From Kribbella antibiotica (GTDB lineage: Bacteria; Actinomycetota; Actinomycetes; Propionibacteriales; Kribbellaceae): DNA of 64,000 nt. Every line of letters starts with the position of its first letter. Position 1 is the stretch's first letter. The DNA is taken from positions 62,001 through 126,000 of the forward strand of contig NZ_SMKX01000003.1 of the NCBI RefSeq assembly GCF_004349055.1. The letters run 5' to 3'. Shown here piece after piece: positions 52,150-59,575 of the stretch. Made by a program: the position numbers and the translations under genes. The notes under the pieces were generated by a model that ran no database searches, was not told the DNA's origin, and worked only from the letters and a program-made list of their open reading frames with translations.

Positions 52150-52728
52150 ATGGCTAATCGTTCGGCGCAGAAGAGCCCCGAGCAGCTGAGCGCTGCCCCG
52201 GAGCCGGTGGCGCAGCTGCCGGAGTTGCCGTGGCGGGTGCCGCTCGACCCGGCGCCGTGGTGGGCCTGGGCGCTGTTCGTGGTGCCGTTCATCGCCATCC
52301 CCGCGCTGAATTCCTGGCTCTGGATGGGCGCCCGCGACATCCTCGCGGTCTTCCTGCTGACGATCATCGGCGCCTCGGTGGTCCGGATCGCCGGCGGCGT
52401 CGTGCTCTACCGCGTGATGCTGACCCCGACCGGCCTCAAGGCGCGGACGAGCATGCTGATCCGCAGCCTGCCCTGGCAGGACGTCGACAAGCTCGAGGTC
52501 GGCAGCGACAACGTCGTGCTGACCCGCGGCAAGGACGAGAACGAGATCAACGGCATCCCGGCCGACCGCACCGTCGAGGTCGCCGCGGTGATGGAGGCCC
52601 TGCGCCAGCGGGCCGTCGGCCGCCCGGCCCGCCGCGCCACCCCGCGCCCCGGCATCGGCGCCCTGCTCGTCCTGCTCTACCTGGTGCTCTCCATTGGTTC
52701 TTTCCTGATGCGCTGGCACCTGGTTTAA
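52150..52728 (+). CDS. PH-domain-like membrane protein
   Basis: A 192-residue protein. A Pro-rich cytoplasmic N-tail (about 30 residues) leads to two transmembrane helices (about 40-60 and 65-87). The next part, RVMLTPTGLKARTSMLIRSLPWQDVDKLEVG, is like the bacterial PH domain (bPH_6). A final helix (IGALLVLLYLVLSIGSFLM) precedes the C-terminus. Function unknown. No clear ribosome site before ATG 52150. Confidence 0.75.
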   Translation: MANRSAQKSPEQLSAAPEPVAQLPELPWRVPLDPAPWWAWALFVVPFIAIPALNSWLWMGARDILAVFLLTIIGASVVRIAGGVVLYRVMLTPTGLKARTSMLIRSLPWQDVDKLEVGSDNVVLTRGKDENEINGIPADRTVEVAAVMEALRQRAVGRPARRATPRPGIGALLVLLYLVLSIGSFLMRWHLV

Positions 52729-52750
52729 CGCCAGACGTAGGGTCGAGGCC

Positions 52751-53653
52751 ATGGACTTTTCCTTTTGGCCGAACGCCGGTCGCAGCTGGACCGAGATCCT
52801 CGAAGGTGCCAAGTACGCCGAACGTACCGGCTGGCACGGCGTCTGGATCGCCGACCATTTCATGAAGAACGGCGACGACCTGTCGACTCCGGTGAACGAG
52901 GCGTTCGCGCTGCTCGCCGGTCTCGCGGTCCGCACCGAGCGGGTGCGAATCGGCTCGATGGTGCTCGGCAACACCTACCGGCACCCGGCCGTCGCCGCCA
53001 ACGCGGCCGCGACGATCGACCAGATGAGCAACGGCCGGTTCGTGTACGGCATCGGCGCCGGCTGGCAGGTCAACGAGCACGAGGCCTACGGCATCGAACT
53101 GCCTGCCGTGAAGCCGCTGCTGGCCCGATTCGAAGAGGCCTGCCAGGTGCTCACCGGCCTGCTGACGCAGGAGCGGACGACCTTCGACGGCAAGTTCTAC
53201 CAGCTCAAAGACGCCCCGCTCGAGCCCAAGCCCACCAAGCTCCCGGTCCTGATCGGCGCCTCCGGCGAAAAGGTTGCCCTCGGCATCGTTGCCAAGTACG
53301 CCGACGAGTGGAACCACTGGGGGCGCCCGGATCTCGCCACCCACAAGGGAAAAGTCTTCGCCGAGCACTGCGAGAAGATCGGCCGCGACCCCAAGTCGGT
53401 ACGACGTTCCGCCCAGACCTTCCTCGAAGTCATCGCCCCCGGTGACACCGAGGCGGTCGCGCGCAAGGCGGACTTCGAGGCCCGCGGCCTGCACGTGATC
53501 ATGGGCTCCGCCCAGGAAGTCCTCGACGTCGTCGCGCAGTACCCCGAGGCCGGCATCGACGAGGTCCTCGTCCCCGACCACTGGTTCGGTTCCGGCGCCA
53601 AGCGCTTCGAAACCCTCGAACGCCTCCGCGAAGAGGTCTTCAACAAGATCTAA
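52751..53653 (+). CDS. LLM class F420-dependent oxidoreductase
   Basis: A 300-residue luciferase-like flavin/F420 enzyme: GWHGVWIADHF, TERVRIGSMVLGNTYRHPAVAAN, SNGRFVYGIGAGWQVNEH and LPVLIGASGEKV are typical F420-type landmarks. Substrate unknown. The start ATG has GAGG only 2 bases away; TAGGGT (52738-52743) ends 7 bases before it, so leaderless initiation is likely. Its stop overlaps the stop of the convergent gene by 4 bp. Confidence 0.9.
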   Translation: MDFSFWPNAGRSWTEILEGAKYAERTGWHGVWIADHFMKNGDDLSTPVNEAFALLAGLAVRTERVRIGSMVLGNTYRHPAVAANAAATIDQMSNGRFVYGIGAGWQVNEHEAYGIELPAVKPLLARFEEACQVLTGLLTQERTTFDGKFYQLKDAPLEPKPTKLPVLIGASGEKVALGIVAKYADEWNHWGRPDLATHKGKVFAEHCEKIGRDPKSVRRSAQTFLEVIAPGDTEAVARKADFEARGLHVIMGSAQEVLDVVAQYPEAGIDEVLVPDHWFGSGAKRFETLERLREEVFNKI

Positions 53654-54393
53654 AGGGACAGCGTGGCCATCACGGGCCAGTGATCACTGGGCAGCCGTCC
53701 GCCGGGACGGAAGTGCGAGACGGCTGCCTCGGTCACTGTCCAGGCCGGGCTCACCAGGATGTGGTCGATCCGGTCGTCGTCCTCGGCGCCGGTGAAGTCG
53801 TGCCAGCTGCCGCCGGCATCGGCCGGTACGGCGTAGCGCAGGCCGGCGTCGGTGAGGGCCTTCAACGGCGGTGAATCCGGGGTCGCGTTGAGGTCGCCCA
53901 TGACGATCCACGGCAAGTCACCCGCGGTCCACTTGGCGACCAGTCGCGACGACTGCAGCTGCGCGACCTGACCTGCGTGGTCGTAATGCGTGTTCAGTAC
54001 GCCGATCGTCGTACCGCTGCGGTGTCGCAGCCACACCAGCGTCGCCACTCGGGTCAGATGAGCGTCCCAGCCGACCGAGCCCGGCGTACCGGGGTCATCG
54101 GACAGCCAGCGTGTTTCGGAGCGCTCGAGCTTCCAGTCGCCGGGGCGGATGAGCACCGACGAGTGCTCGCCGGCGCTCATACCGTCGTCCCGGCCCGCGC
54201 CGACGATCTCCCATTTCGGGAACCGGAAGCGCAGGTAGTCGAGCTGGTCGGGCAGCACTTCCTGCAGCCCGACCACGTCCGCTTCGAGCAGTTCGATGGC
54301 CGCCACGGCCGCTTCTCGCCGCAGCGGCCAGGCGTTTTCGCCGTCCGGGGCGGAGGAGTTGCGGAGGTTAAAAGTGGCGGCGCGGATCTTCAT
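53650..54393 (-). CDS. Endonuclease/exonuclease/phosphatase family protein
   Basis: A 247-residue EEP-fold hydrolase. Landmarks are ATFNLRN, VGLQEVL (metal Glu), LNTHYDH, VMGDLNATPDS, DRIDHILVSP and SDHWPVMA (catalytic His). No signal peptide, so intracellular. It may be a phosphodiesterase or nuclease; substrate unknown. Its ATG overlaps the trpS stop (ATGA), so it is coupled to trpS and under the same attenuator. Confidence 0.88.
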   Translation of the reverse strand: MKIRAATFNLRNSSAPDGENAWPLRREAAVAAIELLEADVVGLQEVLPDQLDYLRFRFPKWEIVGAGRDDGMSAGEHSSVLIRPGDWKLERSETRWLSDDPGTPGSVGWDAHLTRVATLVWLRHRSGTTIGVLNTHYDHAGQVAQLQSSRLVAKWTAGDLPWIVMGDLNATPDSPPLKALTDAGLRYAVPADAGGSWHDFTGAEDDDRIDHILVSPAWTVTEAAVSHFRPGGRLPSDHWPVMATLSL

Positions 54394-55355
54394 GGAGCAC
54401 AGCCTGCCAAACCCATGGCTCGCATCGCCGCTTGGAGTCTTGGTTCGCTGGCCGCAAGGGCCCGATCCCGGCCCTGCGCCAGCAGCCCGTCGATCGCGCC
54501 GGGGTCGGTCGCCAGCCGCGCGTACTCCTTCTGCAGCGGCTCGATGACCGCCAGTACGGCGTCCGCAACATCCCGCTTGAGATCGCCGTACGACGAATAA
54601 CCCAGCGCCAGTTGCGCGGGATCACCACCAGTGCACGCAGCCAGGATCTCGAGCAGATTCGTCACCCCAGGCTTGGCGGCCTCGTCGTGGCGGACCTCGT
54701 TGTCGGAGTCCGTCACGGCCCGCATGATCTGTCGCCGGATGACATCCGGCGGGTCGAGCAGCCGAATCGTCCCGACCGCGTCGTCGGCATCGGACTTGTT
54801 CATCTTGGCGGTCGGGTTGGCCAGATCCTTGATCCGCGTCGCCAGCGCCGCCTTGTGCAACTCCGGTACGACGAACGTGTCGCCGTACTCGCGGTTGAAG
54901 CGGACCGCGACATCGCGCGCCAGCTCCACGTGCTGGTCCTGATCACCGCCCACCGGAACCCGCTGGGCGCCGTACAGGAGGATGTCGGCGGCCATCAGGC
55001 ACGGATAGGTGAACAGCGAGGCCCGGGTCATCGGGCGGCCGCCCTTCTCCTTGTACTGGATCATCCGGGACAGCTCGCCGACGTACGACGTGCATTCGAG
55101 CAGATAGGCGAGTTGGGCGTGGGTGGGGACGTCGGACTGGACGAAGACGGCTCCGGGTGGGATTCCGGCGGCGAGCATCAGCGTCGCGCACTCCCGGGTG
55201 AGCGTGGCTAGCCGCCGTGGATCGTGTTTCGTGGTCATCGCATGCAGGTTCGCGACGAAGAAGAATCCGTCCGGGTCGGTGAACCGGGACAGGGCCCCGA
55301 GGTAATTGCCGAGGGTCAGGCGGCCGGACGGGGTGATGCCGGAGAGCGAGGTCAT
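54390..55355 (-). CDS. trpS: Tryptophanyl-tRNA synthetase
   Basis: A 321-residue class I synthetase. The HIGH-type motif is TPSGRLTLGNYLG (8-20) and the KMSKS-type motif is KMNKS (184-188). Also present are the Trp-binding region AADILLYGAQRVPVGGDQDQH and the C-terminal anticodon helices. It is preceded by a Trp-codon leader peptide and terminator. In Streptomyces an inducible second TrpRS, resistant to indolmycin, has such attenuation; this may be its counterpart, but resistance cannot be read from the sequence. A housekeeping TrpRS may lie elsewhere. The start ATG follows AAAGG. Confidence 0.94.
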   Translation of the reverse strand: MTSLSGITPSGRLTLGNYLGALSRFTDPDGFFFVANLHAMTTKHDPRRLATLTRECATLMLAAGIPPGAVFVQSDVPTHAQLAYLLECTSYVGELSRMIQYKEKGGRPMTRASLFTYPCLMAADILLYGAQRVPVGGDQDQHVELARDVAVRFNREYGDTFVVPELHKAALATRIKDLANPTAKMNKSDADDAVGTIRLLDPPDVIRRQIMRAVTDSDNEVRHDEAAKPGVTNLLEILAACTGGDPAQLALGYSSYGDLKRDVADAVLAVIEPLQKEYARLATDPGAIDGLLAQGRDRALAASEPRLQAAMRAMGLAGCAP

Positions 55356-55396
55356 AGCAGTGCCTTTCGGTGAGTGTGGGGTCTCACCGAGGCATG

Positions 55397-55424
55397 AAAA
55401 AAGGCCGTCTCGGCGAGACGGCCT
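55397..55424 (-). terminator. Attenuator terminator ahead of trpS
   Basis: On the minus strand, a 10-bp stem AGGCCGTCTC / GAGACGGCCT with a 3-base loop is followed by six T. It lies between the leader peptide stop and the trpS start (41 bases ahead of the start codon), a classic intrinsic terminator. The leader itself holds GGCCGTCT, which can pair with the 3' arm instead. Confidence 0.92.
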
Positions 55425-55455
55425 CGTGGATGCGTGTGAACGCCGGGTGACCGCC

Positions 55456-55485
55456 CTAGACGGCCCACCACTGCTGCAGCTTCAT
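55456..55485 (-). CDS. trpS leader peptide with tandem Trp codons
   Basis: ATG, eight further codons and TAG encode MKLQQWWAV. Two Trp codons stand side by side, far above chance in nine codons. A GAGG ribosome site lies 7 bases before the ATG. The Trp codons are directly followed by GGCCGTCTAG, identical over its first eight bases to the 5' arm of the downstream terminator. Ribosome stalling at the Trp codons would let other pairings form and stop termination. It is too short for normal gene finding. The peptide probably has no function of its own. Confidence 0.88.
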   Translation of the reverse strand: MKLQQWWAV

Positions 55486-55714
55486 GTTCACGCCTCAAGC
55501 CTAGCCCGGGACCGGCGAGACGGCTACCTCAGGCTCACTCTGGGCAATGATTCTGTTTTTCCTTGCAGATCCTGTAACGCTTTGCAGCCCGGCACCGATG
55601 AACCGTTCGTTGGACCCGCTGCTGACCCAGCGCTTGAGCGGGCCGGCGCGTCCTGGGAGGGGTGTCGCGCCGCCCGCTGCTCCAACCCCCTGCACCGGGA
55701 GCCAAAATAAGAGC

Positions 55715-56209
55715 ATGACGGTGCAGGTACGGCGATTGGCCGTGGGCGACTGGGAGATCCTGCGCGAGGTCCGGCTCCGGGCCCTGCGTGAGGCGCCGCA
55801 GTCCTTCTATGAGGCGTACGACGATTCGGTCGCGCAGACCGAGGCGGATTGGCGCGCCCGGCTGGGCGACCCCACGAAGGTGACGCTGCTGGCTGAGTCC
55901 GACGGGCAACCGGCTGGGATGGTCATCGGCGTACCGGCTGGTCCCGACGAGCGCGACCCCGACGCCGCGCTGATGCTGTCGATGTGGGTCGACCCGGCGT
56001 TCCGCGGAGTCGGCGTGGCCGACGCGCTGACGGCTGAACTGCTGGTCTGGTCGCGAGAGCAGTCCTTCAAGCGCCTGTTGCTCTGGGTGTACGACGCCGC
56101 TCCACGCGCCGCCGCGTTCTACCGCCGGGCCGGCTTCGAGTCGACCGGGCGCGTCGACACCTTCTACGACGCGACGCGCCCGCTCACCCTCATGGTCCAG
56201 AACCTCTAG
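55715..56209 (+). CDS. GNAT family N-acetyltransferase
   Basis: A 164-residue GNAT protein. It has TVQVRRLAVGDWEILREVRL at the N-terminus, the acetyl-CoA loop in WVDPAFRGVGVADALTAEL, and AAAFYRRAGFESTGR near the C-terminus. Substrate unknown. ATG 55715 is preferred to an in-frame TTG or ATG upstream because the upstream part is not like a GNAT. Between the trpS leader (55485) and this start I see no other feature. Confidence 0.9.
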   Translation: MTVQVRRLAVGDWEILREVRLRALREAPQSFYEAYDDSVAQTEADWRARLGDPTKVTLLAESDGQPAGMVIGVPAGPDERDPDAALMLSMWVDPAFRGVGVADALTAELLVWSREQSFKRLLLWVYDAAPRAAAFYRRAGFESTGRVDTFYDATRPLTLMVQNL

Positions 56210-57339
56210 GCGGTCGGCACCAGGCTGATGTCGATCGCGTCGAGCTCGGTGTAGCAGTCACCCTTCATGAACGTGACCGTGTTCTTTCCGGCAGTCAGCG
56301 GCAGGTCGACCTTCGAGATGGCGAACAAGTCCCAGCTGTACGACGGGTAGCTGACGATCTGCTGCGGCCCGCCGTTGGCGCTGACCTTGTGGGTGCAGGT
56401 GGCGTTCATGCCGTTCGCGCCCCGGGCCCGGATCCGGTAGTTGCCGGTGGTACCGACCTCGAAGCTGAACTTGACGAAGCTGTCCGGGTTGTCGATGTAG
56501 CCGATCTTCGCGCCGCCGGAGGCCGAGGTGATCTGGGTCCGCTTGGTCGGCGCACCGCTGATCGACGCGTTAGCTGACTGTTCTGCCTCGAAACGCGTTA
56601 CCTGCTGGCCGGTCAGGGCGGCGTACCAGCGGACTGCGGCCTTGGAGGCCGCGCCGTAGTTCGGGTGCCACATGTCGACGAAGTCGTAGGGATGGAAGAG
56701 CCCCGAGTTGGCGTCGAGGTAGTCGACCTTCTTGCCCGCGGCAACCTTTGCGGCGACGATCCCGGGGATCGTGTAGTTGAAGGCGGCGACCCGGCTGTAA
56801 TGGTCGGCGTTCGCGAGCTGCGGGATGGCACTCACGAAGACCCGGACGTTCGGCAGCGTCGTGGTGATGGTGTCGATGAGCGCCGACAGCTTGCCGGGCG
56901 CGGCGCCCGCCGAGGCGTCGTCGTACATGTCGTTGGTGCCGATCTGGAGCGTGATCACGTCCGGCGTGTAGGTGTTCAGCCAGCCGACCACGCCGCCCTG
57001 GATCTGGCCGAGCGTCCAGCCGCCGTGCCCCTCGTGGTTGCGGTCGCCGACCACGGTCGGGCCGGAGGTGACCGAGCCGACGAAGTCCACTGGGCGGTTG
57101 TCGGCCTGCAGCATTTGGAAGAGATCCACCCGGTACGACGCTCCGGGCGCGTCGCCGCCGGCCGTATTGGAGTCGCCGATCGGCATCAGCTTGGTCGGCG
57201 TCGCCCGATTGATCGGTACGGCGGGATCGTCGGCGGCGGGTGCGTTCGTGGCGCTGGTCACGGTTCCGGCGGTGAACGCCGTACCGATGAGGGCTGCCGA
57301 GCCGATGAGCGCGGGGAGAACGCGGGCGAGGGCGCGCAT
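56206..57339 (-). CDS. Secreted SGNH/GDSL hydrolase with carbohydrate-binding-like domain
   Basis: A 377-residue exported esterase-like protein. After a signal peptide (RALARVLPALIGSAALIG, cut near residue 35) comes an SGNH domain: block I PIGDSNTAG, block II HGG (EGHGGWTLGQ), block III IGTNDMYDD, and block V DMWHPN. From about residue 250 a beta-sandwich like CBM6/35 follows (FEAEQSANASIS; VKFSFEVGTTGNYRIRARG; AGKNTVTFMKG; TELDAIDISLV). It may deacetylate or deacylate polysaccharide. The start ATG follows GGAGGAA. Convergent overlap of 4 bp with the GNAT gene. Confidence 0.9.
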   Translation of the reverse strand: MRALARVLPALIGSAALIGTAFTAGTVTSATNAPAADDPAVPINRATPTKLMPIGDSNTAGGDAPGASYRVDLFQMLQADNRPVDFVGSVTSGPTVVGDRNHEGHGGWTLGQIQGGVVGWLNTYTPDVITLQIGTNDMYDDASAGAAPGKLSALIDTITTTLPNVRVFVSAIPQLANADHYSRVAAFNYTIPGIVAAKVAAGKKVDYLDANSGLFHPYDFVDMWHPNYGAASKAAVRWYAALTGQQVTRFEAEQSANASISGAPTKRTQITSASGGAKIGYIDNPDSFVKFSFEVGTTGNYRIRARGANGMNATCTHKVSANGGPQQIVSYPSYSWDLFAISKVDLPLTAGKNTVTFMKGDCYTELDAIDISLVPTA

Positions 57340-57457
57340 GAGGTTCCTCCAGGGGGACGGGCCAGCGGTTCTGGCACCTGATCGTCGGTCGGCGGACAGG
57401 CCCCGGCAAACCATTCGACAGACCCCGAATCATCAGTGGGCCGCTAAGGTCGGATCC

Positions 57458-58633
57458 ATGAGTGGTGAGGCGAGATTGGTCTATGACGATGCGCTGACGC
57501 GGTACGACTTCGGTCGCGGCCATCCGATGAGCCCGATCAGAGTGCAGCTGACCATCCGGCTGGCCGAGCAGCTCGGGATCTTCGACCACTTGCCGGTCGT
57601 GCCGGCTCCGGTGGCGAGTGATGAATTGCTCCGGACCGTGCACACGGCTGAGTACGTCGAGGCGGTCAAGCGGGCCAGCGCGGATCCCGACGTACCGGAT
57701 CTAGACCACGGGCTCGGTTCGGACGACACCTACAATTTCGCCGGCATGCATGAGGTCAGCGCGCAGATCGCCGGCGCCAGCGTCGAGGCGGCGCGGTCGG
57801 TGTGGGAGGGCGAGGTCCTGCACGCGGCGAACATCGTCGGCGGCCTGCACCACGCGATGCCGAACCGGGCCAGCGGGTTCTGCGTCTACAACGACCCGGC
57901 GGTCGCGATTCAATGGTTGCTCGACAACGGCGCTGAGCGGGTCGCGTACGTCGACGTCGACGTGCACCACGGGGACGGCGTACAGGAAGTGTTCTACAAC
58001 GACCCGCGGGTGCTGACCGTGAGCCTGCACGAGTCGCCGACCACGCTCTTCCCGGGGACCGGGAGCTCGGGTGAGATCGGCGGACCGGATGCGCGGGGGT
58101 CGGCGATCAACGTTCCGCTGCCGCCGGGGACCGGGGATTCCGGTTGGTTGCGGGCGTTCCACGCGATCGTGCCGGATGCGATCAAGGCATTCCAGCCGTC
58201 GATCCTGGTGACTCAGCACGGGTGCGATTCGCACGTGGAGGACCCGCTGGCGCACCTGACCAAGACGGTGGATGGGCAGCGGGCGGCGTACCTGGCTCTG
58301 CACGACCTGGCGCACCAGGTGTGTGACGGGAAGTGGGTCGCGACGGGTGGTGGCGGCTACGCGATCATCGACGTCGTCCCGCGGGCCTGGAGCCACCTGC
58401 TGGCGATCGTGGCGGGCAAGCCGATCGACCCGCAGACCGACGTACCGGCTGCTTGGCGCGAAGAGGTACAGATCCGCTTCGGCCGGGTTGCGCCGATGCG
58501 GATGACAGACGGGCGCGACCCGGAGTATGTGGACTGGTCGACCGGTTACAACCCGGATGCCTGGCTGGACCGGTCGATCAAGGCCAGCCGTGACATCAGC
58601 TTCCCGTTCCTGGGGCTCGACCCTACGTACTGA
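57458..58633 (+). CDS. Histone deacetylase-family / AcuC-like protein
   Basis: A 391-residue class I/II arginase-deacetylase fold protein: YDFGRGHPMSPIRV, GLHHAMPNRASGFCVYNDPAVAI, YVDVDVHHGDGVQEVFY (metal Asp, His), HESPTTLFPGTG, LVTQHGCDSHVEDPL and TGGGGYAIIDVVP. Closest in style to AcuC, which deacetylates acetyl-CoA synthetase. No acetyl-CoA synthetase gene nearby. ATG 57458 chosen; TAAGGT (57445-57450) ends 7 bases before it, so probably leaderless. Confidence 0.92.
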   Translation: MSGEARLVYDDALTRYDFGRGHPMSPIRVQLTIRLAEQLGIFDHLPVVPAPVASDELLRTVHTAEYVEAVKRASADPDVPDLDHGLGSDDTYNFAGMHEVSAQIAGASVEAARSVWEGEVLHAANIVGGLHHAMPNRASGFCVYNDPAVAIQWLLDNGAERVAYVDVDVHHGDGVQEVFYNDPRVLTVSLHESPTTLFPGTGSSGEIGGPDARGSAINVPLPPGTGDSGWLRAFHAIVPDAIKAFQPSILVTQHGCDSHVEDPLAHLTKTVDGQRAAYLALHDLAHQVCDGKWVATGGGGYAIIDVVPRAWSHLLAIVAGKPIDPQTDVPAAWREEVQIRFGRVAPMRMTDGRDPEYVDWSTGYNPDAWLDRSIKASRDISFPFLGLDPTY

Positions 58634-58769
58634 CTTCGTCACAGGATCGAGTCACACGAGTCCCCCTCTTTCCCATTCGCACCAACAGCCACTACCCTCA
58701 ACCTATGCACGGACGGAGGTGCCGGAGGGGAAGCCGGCGCACGATCCGTGCTGGAAGTGCGGTGCGCAA

Positions 58770-58985
58770 ATGGCATCAAAGAAGTCCGGTGGTGAGCAGC
58801 CGCTCGCAGAGGTGAAGTTTCTGACCGTGGCAGAGGTTGCCACGGCTATGCGCGTGTCCAAGATGACGGTGTACCGCTTGGTGCATTCCGGTGAGCTGCC
58901 CGCAGTGCGGGTGGGTCGTTCGTTCCGGGTATCGGAGGACGCAGTGCACGACTACCTCAAGGGCGCCTTCTTTCAGGCCGGATAA
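58770..58985 (+). CDS. Small excisionase-type HTH protein (Rv0500A/BldC-like)
   Basis: A 71-residue protein with a MerR/excisionase-type HTH: FLTVAEVATAMRVSKMTVYRL and LPAVRVGRSFRVSEDAV. It resembles the small DNA-binding proteins such as BldC and Rv0500A found downstream of proC in actinobacteria. The start ATG 58770 gives MASKKSGGEQPL. In mycobacteria a tiny basic protein follows it, but none is seen here. A strong terminator follows directly. The 136-bp leader region before it shows no clear regulatory motif beyond a possible TACCCT box near 58693. Confidence 0.88.
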   Translation: MASKKSGGEQPLAEVKFLTVAEVATAMRVSKMTVYRLVHSGELPAVRVGRSFRVSEDAVHDYLKGAFFQAG

Positions 58986-58993
58986 CCACGAGA

Positions 58994-59030
58994 GAAGCGG
59001 CCGGATCCCTTACGGGGGACCGGCCGCTTC
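58994..59030. terminator. Bidirectional terminator
   Basis: GAAGCGGCCGG (58994-59004) and CCGGCCGCTTC (59020-59030) pair perfectly, with an inner CCC/GGG. It lies between the small HTH gene and the convergent marR gene, 9 bases after the stop. Confidence 0.88.
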
Positions 59031-59031
59031 G

Positions 59032-59511
59032 TCATTTCCGGAGCGTGCGGAGCAGCTCGGTGAGCTGCTCGACCGTCTCTTCCGGGACGTCCTTGAAGTG
59101 GTCGTGGTGTGCTCTCGAGGCCGCGATCACGGCCTCTTCGGCCGCCTGCACCCCCGCGTCGGTCAGGCGGATCTGGGTCCCGCGGCCGTCGACCGGGTCC
59201 GGCTCACGGTCGACGTAGCCCCGCCGTACCAGCTGGTTGACGACGTTGCTGGTGCCGCCGGAGGACAGGAAGAGGTTGCGGCTCAGATCCGACGGCTTCT
59301 GCCGGTATGGCGCTCCCTCGCGCCGGAGCGCGATGATCACCCCGTATTCGGCGCCGGTGAGGTTCAGCTCCCGGAGCACTGGGCGGACCGCCTGATCCAG
59401 CTCGTCGGCCAGCAGCAGCGTCCGCTTCACCAGCTCGCTCGTGGAGTGCAGGGTGTCCGGCAGCTCTCGCTGCCAGGCCGCCAGGATCCCGTCCACCCGA
59501 TCCGTCGTCAT
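59032..59511 (-). CDS. MarR family regulator
   Basis: A 159-residue MarR protein: ELDQAVRPVLRELNLTGAEYGVIIALRREGAP, PSDLSRNLFLSSGGTSNVVNQLVRRGYVDRE and a DGRGTQIRLTDAG wing, in the usual order. It is divergent from an amidohydrolase gene that it probably represses. The ATG at 59511 has no ribosome site; TAGACT ends 7 bases before it, so leaderless initiation is likely. Confidence 0.93.
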   Translation of the reverse strand: MTTDRVDGILAAWQRELPDTLHSTSELVKRTLLLADELDQAVRPVLRELNLTGAEYGVIIALRREGAPYRQKPSDLSRNLFLSSGGTSNVVNQLVRRGYVDREPDPVDGRGTQIRLTDAGVQAAEEAVIAASRAHHDHFKDVPEETVEQLTELLRTLRK

Positions 59512-59518
59512 GGTTGAC

Positions 59519-59555
59519 AGTCTAGATGCCTTTGGTGATAGCTTTTAAGAAAGCT
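59519..59555. promoter_or_regulatory. marR -10 box and candidate operator
   Basis: TAGACT on the minus strand (59524 to 59519) is followed 7 bases later by the marR ATG. AGCTTTTAAGAAAGCT (59540-59555), arms AGCTTT/AAAGCT, lies at the -35 of marR and 21 bases before the amidohydrolase start, a fitting shared operator. Confidence 0.5.
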
Positions 59556-59575
59556 TTCCACTGAGGGGATTTCTG

